Shown here in pieces: positions 21,515 to 28,971 of a stretch of DNA of 29,849 nt. Within the stretch, counting starts at the first letter, position 1. Each line of letters starts with the position of its first letter. A program made the translations under genes and the position numbers. This DNA comes from DUZB01 sp964407525 (GTDB lineage Bacteria; Desulfobacterota; DSM-4660; Desulfatiglandales; Desulfatiglandaceae). A model generated the notes under the pieces. The model ran no database searches. It had not been told where the DNA came from and saw only the letters and a program-made list of their open reading frames with translations. The stretch is from assembly GCA_964407525.1 (NCBI GenBank), contig CAYOWC010000025.1, positions 1 to 29,849 of the forward strand, read 5' to 3'.

Positions 21515-22429
21515 ATGAAACTACTGATCATAAGACCCGGAGCGCTGGGTGACACCCTGATGCTTTTGCCATCCTTTCTGGCGCTTTCGAAGAAAGCGGA
21601 AGTTACATTTGTGGGCAGGCAGCCCGGTCTTGGATATATCCAGGCTTATGTGAAAGGCGCCATGGATATGGAACGACATGGATGGCATCGGCTTTTCATG
21701 GAGAACAGGGATGGGATATGTCTGCCCATTTCCGGGGTGGATAAAACGGTGGTATTTCTCAATGATGAGGACGGCGTTGTTCGCCGGAACCTTCAATCCG
21801 TTCTGCCGATGGGCTCTGTTTTTGTTTTCCCCTCTCTGCCTCCCCGAGAAGAACCGATCCACGTGGCTCGATATGTGGCCGAATGTTTAGAAACCGCCGG
21901 TTTGCCTATCGACCCGGACGTGGTTTTGAAAGAGGCTAAACAGGGGACGAGGATTAGGACCGGGCAATCTGAAACCTCTCGGAATAACATTGTTTTTCAT
22001 TCCGGATCTGGTAGCGGGGAAAAGAACTATTCAGGGGATTTCTGGGTGGGTCTCATGGGGCTCGTGGGAAATGATTCCCGATTAAGCGGATTTGAATCCG
22101 TTATCCTGCTGGGACCGGCGGAAAAGAACCTCGTCCCCTTCTTTCAAAGCACTTCGTTTCCGTCCGAAATCCGAATATTATTCTGCCCCGACAAGAGGCG
22201 TCTCCTCGAATTGCTAGGCGAAACGGCTGTCTACATAGGGCACGACAGCGGTGTTACCCATCTTTCCGCCATGATGGGTACGCCTACCATTGCGCTTTTC
22301 AGGAACAGCGATCCAATCCAGTGGGGGCCTTTGGGGCGGTATGTGGACATCATTACTCATCCGAATGAAAACCCTGAGGTCATGGATCAGGTATTCAAAG
22401 CGGCAAAGAAGTTCTTGTACGAGCATTAA
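21515..22429 (+). CDS. Glycosyltransferase family 9 (ADP-heptose:LPS heptosyltransferase-like)
   Basis: 304 residues. RPGALGD at 7-13 and GHDSGVTHLSAMMGTPTIALF (about 242-262) are the two GT9 signatures; the first binds the acceptor side and the second the nucleotide sugar. Such enzymes add heptose (or a related sugar) to the inner core of lipopolysaccharide at the cytoplasmic face of the inner membrane, which supports a Gram-negative host. It is transcribed divergently from pgk across a 72-base gap that contains a perfect TATAAT at 21467-21472 on this strand but no clear -35. No other LPS genes are nearby. Confidence 0.88.
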   Translation: MKLLIIRPGALGDTLMLLPSFLALSKKAEVTFVGRQPGLGYIQAYVKGAMDMERHGWHRLFMENRDGICLPISGVDKTVVFLNDEDGVVRRNLQSVLPMGSVFVFPSLPPREEPIHVARYVAECLETAGLPIDPDVVLKEAKQGTRIRTGQSETSRNNIVFHSGSGSGEKNYSGDFWVGLMGLVGNDSRLSGFESVILLGPAEKNLVPFFQSTSFPSEIRILFCPDKRRLLELLGETAVYIGHDSGVTHLSAMMGTPTIALFRNSDPIQWGPLGRYVDIITHPNENPEVMDQVFKAAKKFLYEH

Positions 22430-22464
22430 GCTTTTCCACCAGAATCTATGATTAAGGAGAGCTT

Positions 22465-22674
22465 ATGAGAATGCATAACCCACCCCATCCGGGAGAAATA
22501 TTAAAGGGTTTGTGGCTTGATCCCATGGGCATTAATATTACGCAAGCTGCGAAAGCAATTGGTGTCAGCCCCAAGACTTTATTCGAAATCATTAACAAAA
22601 AGGGGAGCATCATGCCCGAAATGGCCAAATATTTGGCAAAGGTTTTACGGACTGAATATAAGGTCTTTCTCTAA
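22465..22674 (+). pseudogene. higA: HigA-type antitoxin, C-terminally shortened
   Basis: 69 residues. PPHPGEIL at the start, then a helix-turn-helix (ITQAAKAIGVSPKTLFEIINKK, about 25-46) match the HigA/VapI addiction-module antidote family. Complete members run about 90-100 residues and continue with an EFWLNLQ-like segment; here the frame stops at EYKVFL where that segment should begin. A good AAGGAG lies at 22455-22460. No HigB toxin is adjacent on either side. It is either a decayed antitoxin or a short DNA-binding protein. Confidence 0.65.
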
Positions 22675-22686
22675 ACCTGGGATTCC

Positions 22687-22970
22687 CTATTTCCATGGGT
22701 TAAGTAATACTGCGCGACTTTCTTCCATATCTGAATTGTTGCGGGTCACAATCGTTAAATCATGGGCAAGGCCGTAGCTGCAATGAGAGAGTCTATGGTT
22801 GGCATTAGCCGACCAAGCCCTTCTGTTTCCCCCTGAATTTTCTCCCACATTATGGCAACTTGTAGGTCTATGCCTATGATTCTGTTCCGGAACTTTTCTT
22901 TCAGGTTGTTTTCAACCCAATTGGGTAACGCTTCCTTTTTTTTGGATTCCGGCAGTTTTTCAATACCGTA
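22687..22970 (-). pseudogene. vapC: VapC-family PIN-domain toxin remnant (5' truncated, frameshifted)
   Basis: Read on the minus strand from 22970, the translation begins GIEKLPESKKKEALPNW, passes LMPTIDSLIAATAL, and after one missing base near 22766 continues AHDLTIVTRNNSDMEES to LLNPWK and a stop at 22687-22689. This is the C-terminal two thirds of a FitB/VapC-type PIN ribonuclease, including the acidic residue of the D-x-LIAATA motif. The first roughly 45 residues with the LDTN motif are absent, and a stop occurs just upstream in frame. No VapB antitoxin was found beside it. A dead gene, next to the shortened HigA. Confidence 0.75.
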
Positions 22971-23399
22971 AGAATTTTATAAAAGGCTTACGCCCAAACT
23001 CCAAAAAGACAATGACTTTTCAATCGATTTTAAGCGTCACTCCGTTATGGGTACCCGAACTTATTGAGAAGTAACCCATATCCCAATTAATACTTGGAAA
23101 AATATACACAACCGTATGGTAGTCTTCAATGGACGGAAAAAGGGCAAAAGAACTTTTTTTCACAAGAGTGCAGTATTTTGTTGATCTGAGAGTCCAAATC
23201 ACATAGGGTTAGCCATTTTTTTGGCCTGAAGCGTTTTTATTGATTTCCATGGAACAGAACGACAATGGCCGCGTTTAATGGTCCTCTGGGTGACGTGTTT
23301 AATGGGTATGTTTTCCGGTTGCAGAGGGAAACCTGGAACCGAACCATTCAGATAATATGTTTAACTTTTCAAAGATATCTATGTAAAGGTGCAGGACAG
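22971..23399. other. AT-rich stretch without recognisable gene
   Basis: About 430 bases between the vapC remnant and the RnfB-GltD start. A 60-codon open frame on the minus strand (23020-23202) has no recognised similarity and no good ribosome site. A plus-strand frame from 23265 runs into the next gene but lacks a ribosome site and reads unlike protein. The stretch probably holds decayed DNA plus the promoter of the next operon; no convincing promoter pair was seen. Confidence 0.5.
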
Positions 23400-25469
23400 A
23401 TGATAAGTGCAACAATTTTTATGGTAGGCTTAGGTGTTTTCTGTGGACTAGCGCTAAGCGTAGCTTCGCGTGTTTTTTATGTGTATGAAGATCCTCGTAT
23501 TGCTCTTGTGGAAAACTGTTTTGCCGGTGCTAATTGCGGTGGTTGCGGTTATGCGGGTTGTTCCGCTGCGGCTGTGGCTGTGGTGGCGGGGGAAGCATCT
23601 CCCAGCGTCTGTATAGTGGGGGGGGCGGAAGCGGCTATTGGAGCATCTGAGGTCATGGGTGTGGACGCCGGAACAGCAGAGACGATCAGATCCTACAGCG
23701 GTTGTACCGGTGGTGACCGGGCAGTGGACCGATTCATTTATCAGGGCGTCAGTAGTTGCAAGGCGCAGACATTGCTTTATGGGGGAAAGAGGGATTGCGA
23801 GATCGGCTGCATCGGCCTTGGCGATTGCGTAAAGGTCTGTTTGTTTGATGCCCTGAAAATAGGTCCGGATGGTTATCCTGTGGTTGACCCTGAAAAATGC
23901 GTGGGATGTGGTGCCTGTGAGCGCGCCTGTCCTAAACATGTTCTGGAAGTGAAAACTCCATCAGAGCGCCTTTTGCATTTCAACAGTATTGATGACTGCC
24001 TTGCACCATGCAGACAGGGCTGCCCGGCAGAGATTAATATTCCCCTCTATATCGCCCAGATCCGTAAGGGAGATTATGAAGGTGCTGTTCACACTATCAA
24101 GGAACGAAACCCTCTTCTTTTATCGTGCGGAAGGGTTTGTCCCCATCCCTGTGAGACCAAGTGCAGGCGTGGAATTGAGGACGAGGCTGTGTCCATAAAC
24201 CAGTTGAAACGGGTCGTGGCTGATTATGAGTTGAACTCAGGCCGGCGTTTTCCTGTGTCGGTGGCTTCTCCCACACATCGACGTGTGGCCGTGGTTGGAG
24301 GGGGACCCGCTGGTCTCAGCACTGCGTATTTTCTGAAAAGGCTTGGGCACGATGTGAGCATTTTCGAAGCTATGCCGAAATTAGGGGGAATGCTGAGATA
24401 CGGTATCCCGGAATACAGACTTCCTAAAAAGATCCTTGATTGGGAGATCGAAGGAATTCTCAACCTGGGAATCAAAAGCCACGTCAATGTGAAGTTCGGG
24501 ATGGATTTTGATCTTTCGTCCCTTGTCGCTTCAGAATATGATGCCATATTCCTGGGTGTCGGGGCGTGGAGAGATTCCCTCTTGAGGGTGGATGGAGAGG
24601 ATCTCAAAGGCTGTTATACCGGGATCGACTTTTTGTCCCGCCTCGGATTGGGAGAAGCCTTCCCTACCGGGCGCACAGCCATTGTCATCGGAGGTGGTAA
24701 TACGGCCATCGATTGTACCAGGAACCTTATTCGACTGGGTGTGGAAAAAGTGTATCTGGTATATCGACGGACCAGGAACGAAATGCCGGCCAACATAGTG
24801 GAGATCGAAGCAGCCGAGCATGAAGGTGTTCAGTTTCTCTTCCTTTCGGCCCCCGTCAGTGTTAAAGGGGATGAGGAAGGAAACGTGACGCATCTTGAAT
24901 ACCTGAAGATGGAGCTTGGCGAACCGGATGCAAGTGGCAGACGAAGGCCGGTTCCTGTTGAAGGTTCGGAAACCCTTCTCGATGCCGACATGGTCATAAC
25001 CGCCATTGGGCAGTCACCGGATGTCTTTTTTACGGAAAGGACGGAACAACGCCTGTCTCAATTAAAGATTACCCGATGGAATACGATTGATTCCGATCCC
25101 AGCACGCTGCAGAGCAATATCCCGTATCTGTTTACCGCGGGAGACGTGGCGACGGGACCATCTCTCGTTGTAGAGGCAATAGGCGGTGGCCGGAGAGCGG
25201 CACGCTCCATTCACCAGTATATTACGGGAGAAAAAGTTGTGGCCAGCCCGAAAGAACTGTCCCGGAACATGATCCCGGATTCGATATTTGACCAGGTCCA
25301 GGGTATTGTTAAACGGCCGCGGGCTGAGATGCCTGAACTCATGGTGGAGGAGCGGATACATTCCTTTGTGGAGGTTGATCAGGTCTTGAGCGATGAAGCG
25401 GCTCATGAAGAAAGTGAAAGATGCCTCGCGTGCGGAAGAACATGCTATAATATGGATGCTGCTGCATAA
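23400..25469 (+). CDS. RnfB-like iron-sulfur protein fused to GltD-like FAD/NAD(P) oxidoreductase
   Basis: 689 residues from the ATG at 23400 (GCAGGA just upstream); an in-frame ATG at 23265 would add 45 residues before the RnfB start and is rejected. Residues about 4-25 are a membrane helix, followed by the RnfB cluster site (Cys40, 46, 49, 54, 71) and two [4Fe-4S] motifs (133/137/143/147 and 167/170/173/177). From about 195 the protein is a GltD/NfnB-type module: cluster cysteines 200, 204, 208 and 243, 247, 251, 255, FAD motif VVGGGPAGL (about 298-306), NAD(P) site VIGGGNTAID, and TAGDVATGPS. It should move electrons between ferredoxin and NAD(P)H at the membrane, or bifurcate with a partner. 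It heads a cassette with two CNB-fold proteins. Confidence 0.88.
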   Translation: MISATIFMVGLGVFCGLALSVASRVFYVYEDPRIALVENCFAGANCGGCGYAGCSAAAVAVVAGEASPSVCIVGGAEAAIGASEVMGVDAGTAETIRSYSGCTGGDRAVDRFIYQGVSSCKAQTLLYGGKRDCEIGCIGLGDCVKVCLFDALKIGPDGYPVVDPEKCVGCGACERACPKHVLEVKTPSERLLHFNSIDDCLAPCRQGCPAEINIPLYIAQIRKGDYEGAVHTIKERNPLLLSCGRVCPHPCETKCRRGIEDEAVSINQLKRVVADYELNSGRRFPVSVASPTHRRVAVVGGGPAGLSTAYFLKRLGHDVSIFEAMPKLGGMLRYGIPEYRLPKKILDWEIEGILNLGIKSHVNVKFGMDFDLSSLVASEYDAIFLGVGAWRDSLLRVDGEDLKGCYTGIDFLSRLGLGEAFPTGRTAIVIGGGNTAIDCTRNLIRLGVEKVYLVYRRTRNEMPANIVEIEAAEHEGVQFLFLSAPVSVKGDEEGNVTHLEYLKMELGEPDASGRRRPVPVEGSETLLDADMVITAIGQSPDVFFTERTEQRLSQLKITRWNTIDSDPSTLQSNIPYLFTAGDVATGPSLVVEAIGGGRRAARSIHQYITGEKVVASPKELSRNMIPDSIFDQVQGIVKRPRAEMPELMVEERIHSFVEVDQVLSDEAAHEESERCLACGRTCYNMDAAA

Positions 25470-25532
25470 GAGCACCGCCTTCCCGTTTTAAAGCGGGAGC
25501 TGATCAAGAAAGAAACTTCTTAAAAAAGTCTC

Positions 25533-25654
25533 GCGCAAAGACGCAGAGACGCAAAGAAGAACAGGTTTCGGGTTTCGGGTGTCAGGTTTATGCATTTCCA
25601 CACTGGAGAATGGGAACGAGGAAAATTTTCAATATTCAATCGTCAATATTCAAT
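25533..25654. repeat. Cluster of short direct repeats between RnfB-GltD and the CNB-ferredoxin gene
   Basis: Three kinds of repeat lie in 120 bases: three tandem eight-mers of form RCGCARAG (25533-25556), two tandem TTTCGGG (25566-25579), and two copies of TCAATATTCAAT (25629-25640, 25643-25654) separated by two bases. This mixture resembles dispersed intergenic repeats of environmental bacteria. The last pair, 37 bases before the next start, could alternatively be a regulator site. Confidence 0.55.
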
Positions 25655-25691
25655 GAATATGAGTTACTCAGGAGATGAAAAGGAGGCTCTA

Positions 25692-26435
25692 ATGGCCCAT
25701 CTTGATTTTTTAAAGAAAGTCCATGTGTTCGGAGAGCTTAACGACGATCAATTAACTGCCGTAAGCGATGGGTGCGTGGAGAAGGAATACCGCAAAGGGG
25801 ACAAGCTTTTTGACGAGGGAGAAAATGCCAGGCACCTGTGGATTGTTGTTGATGGAACCGTGGAAGTTCGATTTAATCTTCCAGGGTATGACGCCCCACA
25901 GACAAACACCGTTTCCGTTACATCTTCCACTCAGACCATCGGTTGGTCCAGTTTTGTTCCCCCCTATAAATACAGTTTGCCCGTGTACTGTACTTCCAAA
26001 ACCTGCAAGGTCTTGAAGATCAGAAAAGATTTTCTGCTGAATCTTTTTGAGAGAGACAGCAAAATGGGGTATCTTTTCATGAGCAATATTGCGTCGGTCA
26101 TCAGTATTATGCTGAGGCAGCTTCAGGAGTCTGCCGTTGAATTCCCACAGACGCGCATTGACGTTACGGTCCATATGTCCACTTGTGGGATTTCTGCAGG
26201 AGCCCGCAAGGTCTTGGCGGCTTTCTATGAGGAAATTGATCGGGCCGGCAACAGCAACGTGAGTGTCAAGAGTGCCCCATGTATTGGGAAATGTTCCAAT
26301 GAACCGAATGTTACTGTTGAAATTTCGGGTGAGGAACCGGTCATCTATGGGAAAGTTTCCCCGGAAAAAGTGAAATCGATTTTTACTGAACATATCCTCA
26401 AAGGAAATATTCAGAAAGAATGGATGGTGCATTAG
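25692..26435 (+). CDS. Cyclic-nucleotide-binding-fold protein fused to a thioredoxin-like ferredoxin
   Basis: 247 residues from ATG 25692, chosen because AAAAGGAGG (25678-25686) lies just ahead; a frame extension to 25590 crosses the repeat cluster. Residues about 1-145 have the CNB/Crp beta-roll pattern (LFDEGENARHLWIVVDGTVEV) but lack the Gly-Glu and Arg residues that hold the cNMP phosphate; instead a C-x4-C at 100 and 105 is present. Residues about 155-240 are a thioredoxin-like [2Fe-2S] domain of HydB/NuoE style (STCGISAGA, CIGKC with Cys165, 197, 201, PVIYGKVSPEKV). The first of the four usual ligands appears to be His161. No helix-turn-helix is present. Likely a redox partner of the upstream oxidoreductase. 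Confidence 0.78.
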   Translation: MAHLDFLKKVHVFGELNDDQLTAVSDGCVEKEYRKGDKLFDEGENARHLWIVVDGTVEVRFNLPGYDAPQTNTVSVTSSTQTIGWSSFVPPYKYSLPVYCTSKTCKVLKIRKDFLLNLFERDSKMGYLFMSNIASVISIMLRQLQESAVEFPQTRIDVTVHMSTCGISAGARKVLAAFYEEIDRAGNSNVSVKSAPCIGKCSNEPNVTVEISGEEPVIYGKVSPEKVKSIFTEHILKGNIQKEWMVH

Positions 26436-26453
26436 TTTTTTAGGAGTATAGTC

Positions 26454-26936
26454 ATGATTGATTTTGATTTTTTGGAAAATGTGGAAGTGCTCCAGGATTT
26501 GGATGACAGCCAGCTTTCCGCTATTGGTGCATGTTTTAATGAGGTGTCGTTTCAGCGGGGAGAGGAAATTTTTGATATCAGTAAGGAACCGGAAGCACTC
26601 TGGGCTGTAATGGAAGGGGAAGTAAGCCTCCATCATGAAATGCCGGGAGCTGCCCCCTTGACGGAAATGACAATAACCACCATATCCCGCTATATGATTC
26701 TTGGGATTTCAAGCCTCGTAAAACCTCACAGGTACATCCTCTCCGCCTATTGTGCTACGCGACACTGTAGACTTCTTAAAGCGGAAAGGGATTGTCTTAT
26801 ACCCCTTTTCGAGGAAGATCCGAGGATCGGGTATCTGGTGATGAACAGGCTGACTGGTGTGGTGGGAAAACGATTCCATCAGGTTCAGGAGGAATTTGTC
26901 AAACGCAGAGGCCAGGATCTATTGAATCATTGGTAG
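26454..26936 (+). CDS. Cyclic-nucleotide-binding-fold protein, paralogue of the preceding gene
   Basis: 160 residues made of one CNB-type beta-roll (EIFDISKEPEALWAVMEGEVSL, about 38-59) and a C-terminal helix. It aligns along its length with the first 145 residues of the preceding protein (FDFLENVEVL / LDFLKKVHVF; GISSLVKPHRY / GWSSFVPPYKY) and carries the same C-x4-C at exactly positions 100 and 105. Canonical cNMP phosphate-binding residues are absent and there is no DNA-binding domain. AGGAG precedes the ATG, 18 bases after the previous stop. Its last ten bases overlap the end of the convergent histidine kinase gene. Role unknown; a subunit or sensor of the electron-transfer cassette is inferred. 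Confidence 0.72.
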   Translation: MIDFDFLENVEVLQDLDDSQLSAIGACFNEVSFQRGEEIFDISKEPEALWAVMEGEVSLHHEMPGAAPLTEMTITTISRYMILGISSLVKPHRYILSAYCATRHCRLLKAERDCLIPLFEEDPRIGYLVMNRLTGVVGKRFHQVQEEFVKRRGQDLLNHW

Positions 26937-28858
26937 GGCTTTAGTGTAGATTTTTTACGGAGGCCACTTTTTTTCCGGCACGCGGGGAAAAAAAGGACGA
27001 AAGTAGTTTCACCGGAAAAAGCACAGTCTTCTTTGACCTTGCAGGACGAGCACTCGCTGATTCTCCCCGGGCATAGATCGGCTTCTTTCGGGATGAAACC
27101 GCATCTCGATGAATGCATGGATAACTTGAAGTCGTATCGCTCCGAAAAAATCTTCATGCGTAATAAATCGGAACCTTTTCCCCCGGCATTGAAATCAAAC
27201 GGCCTCTTTGTGGAATATGCCATGGTATCCCTGTTCACGAAAAAACCTTCAAATATCCGTTCCTGGTTTTCTTCCACAATTCCAACTCCGTAGTCATGCA
27301 CCTTTAGTTCGACCCCTTCTCCTCTTTTCCTCACACTTACGGTAACCTTTCCTTCATCCGGCGTATTTTCGATCGCGTTTCTTACAAGGCCGTCGAACGT
27401 CTTCTGTAATACGTCCGAGGGGATGGTTACGGACGAAGAATGTTCTTCCATATGGGTACCAATTTCGACCTCTCTGTGGCCAAATCGGGGTTTCAACGCT
27501 TCCAGTCTTCTTCCCACAAAATTCTGCAGATTGATCTCCGACGATATGCTCTCCCTGGCACCGAAAATCTCTTCAATCCGTTTTCTGATACGATCCGCCA
27601 GAAGTTCTTCTCCCACTTCGTTGGCCACAAGAGCTTCAAGTTCATCCGTGCACTGTTCAAGGAGTATCGAAAGGAGTCCGTAGCTCTTGTACTCTTCGTT
27701 TTCCATGATATCTTTTGCCTGATATTGAATGTCCAGGATACGGTCCAAATTACGTCTGGCCCTTTCAATGGCAGGTTTCCAGGTCTTTTCCGGAACCGGT
27801 TTCAACCTTTTTGCAAGGATATCAATGGAGGCCATGAGGATGGACGCAGGAGTCTTCAGTTCATGGGAGAGGTGATTGATTACCTTGTCTTTTGCGCGGT
27901 TCAGGCTGGATACTTCTCTGTATGCCTCTCGTAATTCTTCTGAAAACCTGGCGTTTTCAATGGACAGGGCTACGGTGCCCGTGATCATGGTCAGGAGTTC
28001 AACGTCAGCCTGATCGAAATCTCCTTCTTTTTTGTTGCGGGCACACAGGACGCCGATGATCTTTTCACTGCTTCTCATGGGCACCTGGATCATATTCCTC
28101 GTTTTGAATCCCATTTCTTTATCTACCGTGTAGTAAAAATCAGGCTCACTGGAAGGGTCCGATACGATAATCGCTTCCCCGCTTTGTACAACCTTGCCGG
28201 CCACGCTGTTTTTGACTGGAAGATGAAGCGTTTTGATCTTTTTATGGGAAGTGACATCGTTATAGGCTGCGCCCACGTAGGAGAATCCGTCCTTCTCTTT
28301 GTTCAGCAATATGACGAGTGCGTCTTCCGTGTTCATCAAGACTCTGATTTCCTCACTGATGTAATCAAGTAAACTTTCCAGTCCCGGATAGGCAGGAAGG
28401 GCTGTACTGATTCTGAGCAAGGCTTCCTTGTTCTTGGTCATTTCCCGAATGGATTCCTGGTCCCTGATTTTTTCCGTTACATCTCTTACAACACCGCGAA
28501 AACCTATTTTCTTATTTTTTTTATCCCTGACAAGATGGGCTGAAAGTTCTATCATTCTGGATTGCCCATCTTTGTCGAAAATTTCCCACAAAACATCCGA
28601 AAAGCCTTCGTGGGTAACCCAGATCTTGGTGAATACTCCATACGCTTTTCTTACATTCTTTTTTTCCATGAAGTTGGCAAAATTTTCGCCGATTACAGCT
28701 TCTCTGGGATACCCTAAAACTTTACAAAGGGCGTTGTTGAAATAAGTGAAATTGCCGTGGATATCAGTTTCATAGACTCCATCACTTATGTTTTCGATGA
28801 AATCTCTGTAACGATCTTCCGGAAGATCGTTACAGGCATTCGGTTTTTTTGTTTCCAT
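26927..28858 (-). CDS. PAS-GAF sensor histidine kinase with C-terminal cysteine cluster
   Basis: 643 residues, soluble. Order: PAS (about 15-130), GAF (about 155-305), HisKA with HLSHELKTP and phospho-acceptor His332, then HATPase with N-box RNAIEN (493-498), G1 DYGVG (522-526) and G2 GGKGSD (559-564). Near the end of the ATPase domain there is an insertion with Cys586, 596, 603, 606 and 612 in 27 residues, which could bind a metal or cluster. No receiver domain and no response regulator gene are in the window, so its partner is unknown. Only a weak AGG ribosome site is present. It is divergent from the second kinase across a 113-base gap. Confidence 0.9.
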   Translation of the reverse strand: METKKPNACNDLPEDRYRDFIENISDGVYETDIHGNFTYFNNALCKVLGYPREAVIGENFANFMEKKNVRKAYGVFTKIWVTHEGFSDVLWEIFDKDGQSRMIELSAHLVRDKKNKKIGFRGVVRDVTEKIRDQESIREMTKNKEALLRISTALPAYPGLESLLDYISEEIRVLMNTEDALVILLNKEKDGFSYVGAAYNDVTSHKKIKTLHLPVKNSVAGKVVQSGEAIIVSDPSSEPDFYYTVDKEMGFKTRNMIQVPMRSSEKIIGVLCARNKKEGDFDQADVELLTMITGTVALSIENARFSEELREAYREVSSLNRAKDKVINHLSHELKTPASILMASIDILAKRLKPVPEKTWKPAIERARRNLDRILDIQYQAKDIMENEEYKSYGLLSILLEQCTDELEALVANEVGEELLADRIRKRIEEIFGARESISSEINLQNFVGRRLEALKPRFGHREVEIGTHMEEHSSSVTIPSDVLQKTFDGLVRNAIENTPDEGKVTVSVRKRGEGVELKVHDYGVGIVEENQERIFEGFFVNRDTMAYSTKRPFDFNAGGKGSDLLRMKIFSERYDFKLSMHSSRCGFIPKEADLCPGRISECSSCKVKEDCAFSGETTFVLFFPACRKKSGLRKKSTLKPYQ

Positions 28859-28971
28859 TTTTAACCTGGTTTTTGAAAAGATGCGTTTCTTCAGTAAATT
28901 TATACTTTCTTTTCCCTCATGTAAAATGCTATCTTATTTTTTTCCACTGTAAAAGGGAGGGACTCTCTGGT

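Noticed and set aside
23020..23202. 60-codon minus-strand open frame in the AT-rich gap
   Set aside because: No recognisable motif, no good ribosome site; could be chance in AT-rich DNA.
23265..23399. N-terminal extension of the RnfB-GltD protein
   Set aside because: RnfB proteins begin at the membrane helix; GCAGGA precedes the ATG at 23400 and nothing precedes 23265.
25481..25498. Terminator after RnfB-GltD (TCCCG ... CGGGA)
   Set aside because: Only five pairs with an eight-base loop and no T-run on the plus strand.
25590..25691. N-terminal extension of the CNB-ferredoxin protein
   Set aside because: It would translate the repeat region; AAAAGGAGG clearly marks the start at 25692.
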